52,239 nucleotides of DNA, taken from the NCBI GenBank assembly GCA_021787335.1, contig JAJYMC010000013.1, positions 1-52,239 on the forward strand, written 5' to 3'. How positions within the stretch are numbered: position 1 is the first letter of the stretch; every line of letters begins with the position of its first letter. The DNA comes from Bacillota bacterium (GTDB lineage: Bacteria > Bacillota > Sulfobacillia > JAJYWN01 > JAJZPE01). Below the pieces are notes generated by a model, which was not told the DNA's origin, searched no databases, and saw only the letters and a program-made list of their open reading frames with translations. This document shows, piece after piece, positions 22,164-29,919 of the stretch. Made by a program: the position numbers and the translations under genes.

Positions 22164-24112
22164 TTGACGCGGCTCCCCGGCGGGATCGGCCTCTCCGGCG
22201 CGACCAGGCCGAGCTGCGTCCCGTCCTCGGTCGAGGCGGCCAGCAGCATGCCGTTGGACTCCAGGCCGCGGATCTTGGCCGGCTGCAGATTGGCGACGAC
22301 GACGATCTGCTTGCCGGCGAGTTCTTCGGGGGCATAGTGCTTGGCGATCCCGGCGACGATCTGCCGTTTCTCCTCGCCCACCTGGATCTCCAGGCGGAGG
22401 AGCTTGTCGGCCCCGGCGACCCGTTCGGCCGTCAGGACCCGGGCCACGCGCAGGTCGAGCTTCCGGAACTCGTCGATGGAGATGAGCGCCGGGGCAGCCG
22501 GCGCCGCCGGGACCTCCGGCTTCGGCTCTTCCTTCCCGGCCTCGGTCTTGGTGTCGATGCGTGGGAACAGCGGAGCCCCGCGGCGCACGTTGGTCCCGGG
22601 CGGCAGCTTCCCCCACTCCACGGCATCAGCCCAGGTGCTCTTGGTGACGTCGCCGTCGAGACCGAGTTGCTTCCAGATCTCGCGCGGCGCCTCGAGCAGG
22701 AACGGCGTCAGGGCCACGCCCAGGATGCGCAAGGTCTCCGCCAGGTTGTAGAGGACCGTGCCGGCGCGCCCCCGCGTCTTCTCGTCACGGGCGAGGGCCC
22801 ACGGGCTGGTCTCGTCGATGTACTTGTTGGACCGGTCGATGAGCTTCCACAGAGCCGCCAGAGCCGTGCTTATCTCCAGATCGTCGATGGCCTTCTGGAC
22901 CTCGTCCAGGACGATCTTGGCCAGGTCCGGGAGCTCCCGGTCGATGGCCTCGACCGGCCCGGGCTCGGGGATGCGCCCGCCGAAGGCCTGGTTGATCATG
23001 GCCGTCGTCCGGCTGAGGAGGTTCCCCAAATCGTTCGCCAGGTCGACGTTGGTCCTCAGGACGAGGGCGTCTTCGGTGTAGTAGCCGTCGGCGCCGAAGG
23101 GGACCTCCCGCAGGAGGTAATAGCGGACCGCGTCCACGCCGTACTTGTCGATCAGGACCAGCGGGTCGACGACGTTCCCCCGCGATTTGGACATCTTGCC
23201 GCTCTCCAGCTGGAGCCAGCCGTGGCCGAAGACCTTCTTCGGCAGCGGCAGGTCGAGAGCCATCAGGATGATCGGCCAGATGATGCAATGGAACCGGGTG
23301 ATCTCCTTGCCGATGAGGTGCACGTCGGCCGGCCAGTACCGGCGGAACTTCTCCTCGTCGGTCAGGTAGCCGATGGCCGTGATGTAGTTCGAGAGGGCGT
23401 CGAACCAGACGTAGATGACGTGCTTCGGGTCGGACGGAATGGGGATGCCCCAGGAGAAAGTGGTCCGCGAGACGCACAGGTCCTCCAACCCTTGTTTGAT
23501 GAAGCTGACGATCTCGTTCCGGCGCGAGACCGGTTGGATGAAGTCGGGATGGGTCTCGATGTGCCTGAGGAGCCGGTCAGCGTACTTGCCCAGGCGGAAG
23601 AAGTAGCTCTCCTCGCGCAACCGCTCGAAGGGGGTATCGTGGTCCGGGCAGCGGCCGCCGAGGTCCTTGTACTGCGTCTCGGTGAAGAAGGCCTCGCAGC
23701 CGGTACAGTACCAGCCCTCGTACTCGGCCTTATAGATATCCCCCTTGGCCAGTATCTTCTCGAAGATCTGCTGGACGACTCGTTCGTGGGTCGGGTCGGT
23801 GGTCCGGATGAAGTCGTCATAGGAGATGCCCAACTTGGCCCACAGATCCTTGATCCGGACGACGATGGCGTCGACGAAAGCTTTCGGGTCCTTGCCACTT
23901 GCTTCGGCGCGACGCTGCACTTTTTGGCCGTGCTCGTCGGTCCCGGTGAGGAAGAAGGTGTCCAGGCCCTGCAACCGCCGGAACCGGGCGATGGCGTCGG
24001 CGGCCACCGTCGTGTAGGTGTGTCCGATGTGCAGGTTGTCGTTGGTGTAGTAGATGGGCGTGGTGATATAGAAGCTGTCCCGCCGGCCGTTTCCAGTCTG
24101 CTCTTTCTTCAT
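22160..24112 (-). CDS. metG: Methionyl-tRNA synthetase
   Basis: 650-residue class I synthetase that charges tRNA-Met. Signatures: ITTPIYYTNDNLHIGHTY (HIGH), a zinc-binding segment with GWYCTGC and GGRCPDHD, KMSKSRGN, and a C-terminal EMAP/Trbp111-like tRNA-binding domain (DLRVARVLTAERV; NLQPAKIRGLESNGM). Expression is governed by the T-box leader upstream. Coupled to tatD downstream. Confidence 0.97.
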   Translation of the reverse strand: MKKEQTGNGRRDSFYITTPIYYTNDNLHIGHTYTTVAADAIARFRRLQGLDTFFLTGTDEHGQKVQRRAEASGKDPKAFVDAIVVRIKDLWAKLGISYDDFIRTTDPTHERVVQQIFEKILAKGDIYKAEYEGWYCTGCEAFFTETQYKDLGGRCPDHDTPFERLREESYFFRLGKYADRLLRHIETHPDFIQPVSRRNEIVSFIKQGLEDLCVSRTTFSWGIPIPSDPKHVIYVWFDALSNYITAIGYLTDEEKFRRYWPADVHLIGKEITRFHCIIWPIILMALDLPLPKKVFGHGWLQLESGKMSKSRGNVVDPLVLIDKYGVDAVRYYLLREVPFGADGYYTEDALVLRTNVDLANDLGNLLSRTTAMINQAFGGRIPEPGPVEAIDRELPDLAKIVLDEVQKAIDDLEISTALAALWKLIDRSNKYIDETSPWALARDEKTRGRAGTVLYNLAETLRILGVALTPFLLEAPREIWKQLGLDGDVTKSTWADAVEWGKLPPGTNVRRGAPLFPRIDTKTEAGKEEPKPEVPAAPAAPALISIDEFRKLDLRVARVLTAERVAGADKLLRLEIQVGEEKRQIVAGIAKHYAPEELAGKQIVVVANLQPAKIRGLESNGMLLAASTEDGTQLGLVAPERPIPPGSRVK

Positions 24113-24177
24113 CGTCGATTCCTCCTGTCGCCTAGCTTTCCGCCCAGTCGAAGGGGTTCGGACCGCCGGGCGCCGGA

Positions 24178-24492
24178 ATGCATAAAAATCCCGCGCCCTC
24201 CAAGGGGCGTGGGATTTCCCTACGCGTTACCACCCAATGCGGTCGCGCCTCACGACGCGACCCTCGACGAGTACCCGCCTGGCGGCGGAGACCCTGGCCG
24301 GTTAACGACGGCCGATCGGTCGGGCCTACTTGGACGCCTCTTTATCCAGGGGCGGCCGTTCAGCCGACGACTCGGGGGCCATGTTCGCCTCGCTTCTCGG
24401 GACCGGCTCGCACCTTGCCCGGCTCTCTGCGACCCGTTCAGCGGGGCTACTCTTCCCCTTCACGGTCTTTCAAGCTTATTCGCTGGGGTATT
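24178..24492 (-). ncRNA. T-box riboswitch, methionine specific, metG leader
   Basis: On the minus strand the leader contains the Stem I AG-bulge/GGTGCGAGCCGG element, a specifier loop GCGAACATGGCC with the Met codon ATG at 24382-24380, and the antiterminator T-box sequence TGGGTGGTAACGCG (24236-24223). Then comes a terminator, AAATCCCRCGCCC-type 13-bp stem (24186-24217), followed by TTTTT. Uncharged tRNA-Met binding should stabilise the antiterminator and allow metG transcription. Confidence 0.9.
24186..24217 (-). terminator. T-box-controlled terminator
   Basis: AAATCCCACGCCC / GGGCGCGGGATTT with a six-base loop and TTTTT on the minus strand; 13 pairs with one G-T. Confidence 0.88.
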
Positions 24493-24498
24493 ATCACC

Positions 24499-24527
24499 AA
24501 TATAGGCCAGGAGTGGACCGGTGTCAA
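24499..24527 (-). promoter_or_regulatory. SigA-type promoter of metG
   Basis: Minus strand TTGACA (24527-24522), 17-bp spacer, TATATT (24504-24499), just upstream of the T-box leader. Confidence 0.85.
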
Positions 24528-24764
24528 GGGCACCACCTCCAGAAATGGGCTGACCCTCCCGAAAGCAGTAGCGTCCAGGGTCAGAAATGTCGAACCGTGT
24601 CGAACCTTATCCTACCTCTCGCTGGGTCGCCGCCTGCCTAGGGTTTACCGGAAATGACATTGGCGACAGTCTACAGCGGCTTCATGCGGCCATCGATGGC
24701 CGTAGCAATCAGGGTTTTCGATGTAGCCGGGGTCACCCAGGGGTTAAGAAAAAGGAGAGGTAAG
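24528..24764. other. metG-abrB intergenic region, no gene seen
   Basis: Holds an inverted repeat CTGACCCT / AGGGTCAG (24550-24557, 24577-24584) and a direct repeat GTCGAACC twice near 24589-24606. An open frame of 40 codons on the plus strand lacks a ribosome site and is not called. Confidence 0.45.
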
Positions 24765-24779
24765 ACCTCATTTTGAGGT
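24765..24779. promoter_or_regulatory. Inverted repeat overlapping the abrB -35 region
   Basis: ACCTCA-TTT-TGAGGT, a perfect 6-bp-arm palindrome ending on the first base of the -35 box. Possible operator, perhaps for AbrB itself. Confidence 0.45.
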
Positions 24780-24807
24780 TGACTTTTTCTGGCATTATTG
24801 GTATAGT
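24779..24807 (+). promoter_or_regulatory. SigA-type promoter of abrB
   Basis: TTGACT (24779-24784), 17-bp spacer, TATAGT (24802-24807), ~47 nt before the start codon. Confidence 0.75.
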
Positions 24808-24854
24808 CTATACAGGCACTGTCGAAACTTGTAGAAGAGGGAGGGAAGCCGGGC

Positions 24855-25106
24855 ATGATGAAGTCCACCGGTATTGTCCGCAAGGTCGACGAACTAGGAC
24901 GGGTTGTCATCCCCATCGAACTACGCCGCACCCTCGACATCGAGGAAAAAGACGCCCTCGAGATTTACGTCGATTCGGACAAGATCATTCTTCGGAAGTA
25001 CGAGCCGGCTTGCATCTTTTGCGGCAACGCCCAGAACGTGGAGAACTTCCGCGGTAAGCGCGTCTGCCGTAATTGCATCGAGGCCATGCAAAGCCGGGCG
25101 GTCTGA
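24855..25106 (+). CDS. abrB: AbrB-family transition-state regulator
   Basis: 83-residue DNA-binding protein. The N-terminal swapped-hairpin domain is nearly identical to B. subtilis AbrB (KSTGIVRKVDELGRVVIPIE, then RRTLDIEEKDALEIYVD). The C-terminus differs: it has two CxxC pairs (CIFC, CRNC), a zinc-ribbon-like end common in clostridial AbrB proteins. Represses stationary-phase and sporulation genes in relatives. GAGGGAGG lies upstream of tandem ATGs. It is divergent from metG, as in the Bacillus locus. Confidence 0.95.
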   Translation: MMKSTGIVRKVDELGRVVIPIELRRTLDIEEKDALEIYVDSDKIILRKYEPACIFCGNAQNVENFRGKRVCRNCIEAMQSRAV

Positions 25107-25157
25107 CGGAACGAAGGTGAGTTTTGCCGCCCGCCGAACACGGTAGGCGGATCGGAC

Positions 25158-25185
25158 AAGGGAGGCGTCCCTGGGCGCCTCCCTT
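25158..25185 (+). terminator. Terminator of abrB
   Basis: AAGGGAGGCG-TCCCTGGG-CGCCTCCCTT, 10-bp stem, followed by GCTTCGTTC. Confidence 0.75.
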
Positions 25186-25219
25186 GCTTCGTTCACCGAG
25201 CCTCGGTGCGCGGTTCAGT

Positions 25220-25366
25220 TCAGGCCAGTACTAGGAGCCGCGCGGCACCGGTCAGAAGGACCGGCGCGGCTACGAGGACGAGCGCGGGAGAAAGCGCGGC
25301 GGTGACCACGGTCAGGGCCACCTTGCCGGCTTGATAACATGTGAAATCCTTCACAAGTTTAGGCAC
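25220..25366 (-). CDS. Possible small hydrophobic protein (48 aa)
   Basis: GTG start at 25366 (alternative GTG 25354). After PKLVKDFTCYQAGK comes a single long hydrophobic helix (VALTVVTAALSPALVLVAAP, then VLLTGAARLLVLA). The ribosome site is weak (AAGGGA 12 nt upstream). Composition and frame usage look like a membrane peptide, but its size and weak start make it tentative. No family recognised. Confidence 0.35.
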   Translation of the reverse strand: MPKLVKDFTCYQAGKVALTVVTAALSPALVLVAAPVLLTGAARLLVLA

Positions 25367-25460
25367 TAAAGGATGCTTTCCCTTCTGTTTTGCGAAGTTT
25401 TCTTCGGTTCATCTCTAGACAAGCCTCATTTTTCCGTGGTCTTTCCGGCTCGAATTGTAT

Positions 25461-26132
25461 TCACATCCCGAGGACTTCCGCAGCCACCCTGCCGAGGATT
25501 GTTTGGGGGACCACGGCCGGCCGGTTGAGGATTTTCCTTGCCCGCTGCCCGTCCTCGGGAGTGAACCCCAGGCAGTCCAGGACGACCAGGTCAGGGGCGA
25601 AGGCACGAAGTCCACGGGCGGCCTCGTCAATCTGGGCCGCCTGCCCGTAGGGTAGGGCCGCCCGGATCGAAACCGTCCAATCGGACGACCATCTCTCGGT
25701 CGCCTGCGTCACCTGCTCAGGCAGGGGAATGACGACGCCCAGACGTCCTGACGGCAGAAGCCCGCGAACGAGGTTCAGGACCACTCGGTCTGGCTCGATA
25801 AGTGGTACGCCGGCCCTCAGTTCCGGGAAGGTCCCGGTGCAGAGGACGACGACCATCTTCACCCGGGCCCGCTCGACCTTGCTGATAGCCGCCTGAAGCA
25901 AGGGAAGGAGGCCTTCCCGGCCGACCACCACGGGGTGCCCGTCTCGCATCCGGGTGACCAGGACCTGATCCCCAGGTCGCGGGGCCATGGCGGCAACTCG
26001 TTCGGCGACCAAGTCGTCCAGAGCTCCGACCTGCACCAGTTCGGCGCGGCCGCCGAAGCCGTGGAGGAAGCCGGGAACGATGTCGTCCCGCGGGGACTGG
26101 CCGATGGTCACCAGGCCGATCCGCTCAGGCAT
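25461..26132 (-). CDS. AroM family protein
   Basis: 223 residues starting PERIGLVTIGQSPRDDIVPG, the AroM signature, with VLCTGTFPEL mid-way and LVVLDCLGFT near the C-terminus. This racemase-fold family is often next to DUF1177, DUF917 and D-aminoacylase genes; biochemical role unknown. The ATG overlaps the stop of the upstream DUF1177 gene, indicating translational coupling in the operon. Confidence 0.85.
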   Translation of the reverse strand: MPERIGLVTIGQSPRDDIVPGFLHGFGGRAELVQVGALDDLVAERVAAMAPRPGDQVLVTRMRDGHPVVVGREGLLPLLQAAISKVERARVKMVVVLCTGTFPELRAGVPLIEPDRVVLNLVRGLLPSGRLGVVIPLPEQVTQATERWSSDWTVSIRAALPYGQAAQIDEAARGLRAFAPDLVVLDCLGFTPEDGQRARKILNRPAVVPQTILGRVAAEVLGM

Positions 26133-27066
26133 GGCGGGGGTCACCCTTTCGCTGCAGACGGTCAAGGCGCCCGTACAGCGCCACCAGCCGCTCGTACTCG
26201 GCCGGGTCGTAGAACTGGGCCTGACCTGCGGTGTAGGCCTTGGCCACCTCGATGACAAAGCGGGCCGCCTGCTCGATGTCGACCGGCTGGCTGGCCCCGC
26301 TGGCTGAGCCCGGGACGGCGCTCTCCGCCGTCAACGCCACGCCGATCACCGGGGCCGCCGTCACCGTCGCCGGCTGCAGGATGCTGTTGATGTGGTACAC
26401 GTCGTTCCCGTAGGGGGTCAGGTCCTGGGTCGTCACCGGCAGGACCATCGGCGGGCGCCCGGTGGTCTCCACCATCAGGCTCAGCAGGTCTTCGGCGACC
26501 CTGAGAATGTAACCTTCTTTGACCGTCGGGGTGATGGCGAAGCCGCGGTGATTGAGAAGGCGATTGCCGCGGGTGGTGTCCACCGAGAGGACGGCGTCCA
26601 TCGCCGGGGACACGAGGTGCTTCAGGGAGGTGTCCATGTCGACGGGCGAACCCATGAACGGCACGGGGTCGTGGGGGATGGTCGGAGCGTCCGGGCAGAT
26701 GTGCGTGGTCACCAGGACGTCTCCTTCGAGGACGTCCCCTCGCTTCCCCATCGCGACGAGCTTGAGGGCGACGGCCAGGGCGACGAGGGCCCCGTCGGCG
26801 TCGGAGACGAGGCCCAGCCGAGCCGGGCGGGCGCCGATGCCGCCCAGTTGGCCGATGACGCCGAGGGTCGGCCGGCTGCCGCCGTGGCTCCGACCGGACC
26901 GCCCCGAAATGACGAAGGAGATGAAGTCGGTCTTCCCCGCCTCGCCTTTGACGCGGGTGACCGATGCCGGCGGGAGGCCCGCGGCGGTGAAGAAGGTGGC
27001 CACCGCCGTCCCGTCGACGCCCGGGTCATCGAGCAACTCCCAGATGTCCATCACTTGCTTGAGCAC
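26125..27066 (-). CDS. DUF1177 family protein
   Basis: 313-residue protein resembling DUF1177: LGVIGQLGGIGARPARLGLV, a VTTHICPDAPTIPHDPVPFM metal-ligand-like segment and MDAVLSVDTTRGNRLLNHRG. No transmembrane segments. Function unknown; the conserved His, Asp and Cys residues suggest a hydrolase or a metal-dependent enzyme. Sits between DUF917 and AroM genes in the same operon. Confidence 0.8.
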   Translation of the reverse strand: MLKQVMDIWELLDDPGVDGTAVATFFTAAGLPPASVTRVKGEAGKTDFISFVISGRSGRSHGGSRPTLGVIGQLGGIGARPARLGLVSDADGALVALAVALKLVAMGKRGDVLEGDVLVTTHICPDAPTIPHDPVPFMGSPVDMDTSLKHLVSPAMDAVLSVDTTRGNRLLNHRGFAITPTVKEGYILRVAEDLLSLMVETTGRPPMVLPVTTQDLTPYGNDVYHINSILQPATVTAAPVIGVALTAESAVPGSASGASQPVDIEQAARFVIEVAKAYTAGQAQFYDPAEYERLVALYGRLDRLQRKGDPRHA

Positions 27067-27070
27067 GGTC

Positions 27071-28159
27071 TCACCCCCTGATGGCCTTCCCCAGCGCCTG
27101 CTCCATGGCCCGCAGGAGAAGCGGGTCGAGGACGGCCGCGCCGACTCTGATCTCTTCCCGGTGAACGCCCATGATCAGCGCGTCCTGACCCGACCTGATA
27201 TCGCCACTCGTCATCGGGCGACCCGTCGAAAGGTCGAAGACGACGATGAGGTCGGGGAACGTGAACAGGCGCCGGCCGGCCGTGTCCTCAAGGAGGGCGT
27301 ACTCGTTCCAAAAGTCGATCCGCCAGGTCGCCCCGGCTTCGCCGTCGATGCTCAGGGAGCCGATGTCAAAACCGCCCTCCGTCCTCAGCTCGAGGCCGCG
27401 CACCCGCCCGGTCAGAACGACCGGGGCCGCGAAGAGCGCGGCCACGCCTGAAGGTCCCTGCCCAAGGAAGGCCCGGCCGACCTCGATGGCCTGACTGATG
27501 GCCCCGGGTGAGCCGTGGGTGATGGCCCGGGAGACCGGGACGGGGTTGCGGGCCACCGCCACCAGCCCTCCCGCCTGCACCGCGGCCTGGCGGACAGCCG
27601 CCGAGGCGCGGTCCAGGCTCCCCTGGACGGTCAACTCGACATACAGGCCGGTGGACCTGTCTCCGCCCGCCGCCGCCTGGCGTGAGCGATATGACGGTTC
27701 GAGGTGCAGGCCGAGGGCCCCCATGAGGGCCGTCGGGTGAGCCCGCCCGTCGCACGGGGCGTCGACCACGGGCAGACCGGTGGCCGCGGCCTGCAGCCAA
27801 CCATTGACCGAGGCCACGGCCCCGTTCTCATTGGCGATGAAGCCCTTGGCGGCCGGAAGCCCATCCCTCGCCAGGTCGGCCTCGAGGAGCCGCGCCGCTC
27901 GGACGTAGTCGGCGGGGACGACGCGCGCCCCCAGCGAGGCCGGCGAACCGACCAGTCCGACGGTGACCACCTGGTCGTCGGGAGCGATGTCCGCAGGCGA
28001 GACCAGCCGGGGTCGGCCGGCCGCGAAGGCCGCCCGGACCATCTCCAGCCCGGCCTCGATGCTCCCCCCGCCGCCGCCGCCGAGGATCGCTCCGCCATAG
28101 ACGGCGGCCTGCCCGTCATCCGGGCTGAGAGGCTGTCCGGCGAGATAGGCCGCGGTCAT
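27071..28159 (-). CDS. DUF917 family protein
   Basis: 362 residues, matching the DUF917/hydantoinase-associated family: GGAILGGGGGGSIEAGLEM near the N-terminus, ENGAVASVNGWLQAAATGLP and VVDAPCDGRAHPTALMG. The ATG overlaps the upstream deacylase stop (ATGA), so it is translationally coupled. Members accompany amidohydrolases in catabolic operons; reaction unknown. Confidence 0.85.
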   Translation of the reverse strand: MTAAYLAGQPLSPDDGQAAVYGGAILGGGGGGSIEAGLEMVRAAFAAGRPRLVSPADIAPDDQVVTVGLVGSPASLGARVVPADYVRAARLLEADLARDGLPAAKGFIANENGAVASVNGWLQAAATGLPVVDAPCDGRAHPTALMGALGLHLEPSYRSRQAAAGGDRSTGLYVELTVQGSLDRASAAVRQAAVQAGGLVAVARNPVPVSRAITHGSPGAISQAIEVGRAFLGQGPSGVAALFAAPVVLTGRVRGLELRTEGGFDIGSLSIDGEAGATWRIDFWNEYALLEDTAGRRLFTFPDLIVVFDLSTGRPMTSGDIRSGQDALIMGVHREEIRVGAAVLDPLLLRAMEQALGKAIRG

Positions 28160-29739
28160 GCCGGGCGCCGCAGGATCTGCCCGGCGAGGGCTCCGGTGTG
28201 TCCGTTCGGGTCGACGGCCACCCGTCCGTTGACGATGACGTGATCGATACCCGCCGGATACTGGTGCGGATAGGCGAAGGTGGCCCGCTCGGCCACCGTG
28301 TCCGGGTCGAAGACGACAAGGTCGGCGGCCATCCCCGGCCGGACGAGGCCCCGGTCCCACAGCCCGAAGCGGGCCGCGGGCAGACCGGTCATCTTGCGGA
28401 CAGCCTCCGTAAGGGTCAGGACGCCCTCCTCCCGGGCGTACTTCCCCAGCACGCGGACGAACGTACCGTAGTTGCGCGGGTGCGGCTTGCTCTCTCCCAG
28501 ACGGCCGTAGGGGGCGAGGCAGCTCCCATCGCTGCCGATCATCACCACCGGGTGGGCCATGACCGTCTTGACGTCCTCCTCGGACATGGCGAAGCGGACC
28601 ATCCCGACGTACCCGCCCTCACTGATGATGAGCTCGCAGGCCGTCTCCCAGGGGTCGAGGCCGCGGTCGCGGGCGATGGCGTCCAGGGCCCACCCCTGAT
28701 ACCGCCGATTGCCCTCGGCCCGCAGGGAGGAGATGAGAATCTTGTCCCAACCGCCCCGACGTTCTGTGGCCGGCGTCACCTGGGCGCCGAGTTCGGCCCG
28801 AATGGGCCCGTCCTTCAACCGTTCGAGCATGGCGGCCGTCCCGCCGGCGTGGGCCCAGTCGGGGATGAGCGAGTCGAGGCCGGTGCTGGTGGCCACGTAC
28901 GGGTACTGATCGGCGGTCACGTCGAGGCCGCGGGCTCGGGCCGCTTCGATCATGGCCAGCGAATCCCTGACCCGCCCCCAGTTGGCCGGCCCGACCGCCT
29001 TGTGGTGCGAGATCTGGACCGGCAGGCCGCCCTTCTCGCCGATCTCGATGGCCTCGGCCACTGAGTCGAGGAGATGGTCACCCTCGTCGCGCATGTGGCT
29101 CATGTAGATGCCACCGTACTCGGCGGCCACCCTGGCCAGCTCGATCAGCTCCTCGGTCTTGGCGTACGAGCCGGGCGGATAAATCAGACCGGTGGTCAGG
29201 GCCCGGGCCCCGGCCCGCATGGACTCGGCGACGAGTCCCTTCATCCGGCGCATCTCGTCGGTCGTCGGGGGGCGGTCGTCGTAACCGACGACGGCCTCCC
29301 GGATGGTCCCGTGACCGACCGTCGGCACGACGTTCACGGCCACCCCGCGGCTCTCCAGGACGGCCAGATACTCAGCCAGGCTGCGCCAGCTGATCTCCAT
29401 CTCCTCGCCAAGGAGGGAGTGCTTGGCCTCTTCCAAGGATAGCTCAGACAGAGGAGCGGCGGACGAGCCGCACTGACCGATGACCTCGGTGGTGACCCCT
29501 TGCCTGATCTTGCTCTCGGCCTTGGGGTTGATCAAGAGGGCGCTGTCTGAGTGAGAGTGGGCGTCGATGAAGCCCGGGGCCACGGCCCGGTCGACCGCGT
29601 CGATGACCAGTCTCGCTTCGGTCTCCAGGCGGCGGGCCACGGCCCGGATCCGGCCGCCGGCCACAGCCACGTCGGCGCGGTACCACGGCGCTCCGGTGCC
29701 GTCGATGACCTTGCCCCCGCGGATCAGGATGTCGTCCAA
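28156..29739 (-). CDS. N-acyl-D-amino-acid deacylase (D-aminoacylase family)
   Basis: 527-residue amidohydrolase-superfamily enzyme that removes acyl groups from D-amino acids. Zinc-site motifs: FIDAHSHSD (~58-66), IGQCGSSAAPLS, MSHMRDEGD and VQISHHKAVG, with a distal GSDGSCLAPYG. The TTG start at 29739 has GGAGG 8 nt upstream and fits DDILIRGGKVIDGTG as the first strand. First gene of the DUF917/DUF1177/AroM operon, which suggests use of D-amino-acid derivatives, possibly from cell wall turnover (inference). Confidence 0.9.
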   Translation of the reverse strand: MDDILIRGGKVIDGTGAPWYRADVAVAGGRIRAVARRLETEARLVIDAVDRAVAPGFIDAHSHSDSALLINPKAESKIRQGVTTEVIGQCGSSAAPLSELSLEEAKHSLLGEEMEISWRSLAEYLAVLESRGVAVNVVPTVGHGTIREAVVGYDDRPPTTDEMRRMKGLVAESMRAGARALTTGLIYPPGSYAKTEELIELARVAAEYGGIYMSHMRDEGDHLLDSVAEAIEIGEKGGLPVQISHHKAVGPANWGRVRDSLAMIEAARARGLDVTADQYPYVATSTGLDSLIPDWAHAGGTAAMLERLKDGPIRAELGAQVTPATERRGGWDKILISSLRAEGNRRYQGWALDAIARDRGLDPWETACELIISEGGYVGMVRFAMSEEDVKTVMAHPVVMIGSDGSCLAPYGRLGESKPHPRNYGTFVRVLGKYAREEGVLTLTEAVRKMTGLPAARFGLWDRGLVRPGMAADLVVFDPDTVAERATFAYPHQYPAGIDHVIVNGRVAVDPNGHTGALAGQILRRPA

Positions 29740-29794
29740 TGCGCTCGCCTCCGTTTGTCTCACTTCGGAGCCGTCTTCGGGCAATGGTACGTAA

Positions 29795-29840
29795 CCAAAA
29801 AGATTCGCCCCGAGGTGCGCAACTCCTGCGCCTCGGGGCG
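29795..29840 (-). terminator. Terminator of the tmk-rsmI operon
   Basis: CGCCCCGAGG / CCTCGGGGCG 10-bp stem with a 15-nt loop; on the minus strand it is followed by AATCTTTTTGG. Confidence 0.8.
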
Positions 29841-29919
29841 TTTCGCCGTTCAGGCGGCGGACCTCCGGACTGAAGTCGACGTAGGCGATGCACGTTGATC
29901 AGTCGACTGGTCCTGGTCC

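Noticed and set aside
22337-24505. 722-codon open frame on the plus strand opposite metG
   Set aside because: Antisense shadow of a high-GC gene; the minus strand encodes an unmistakable MetG and the T-box leader.
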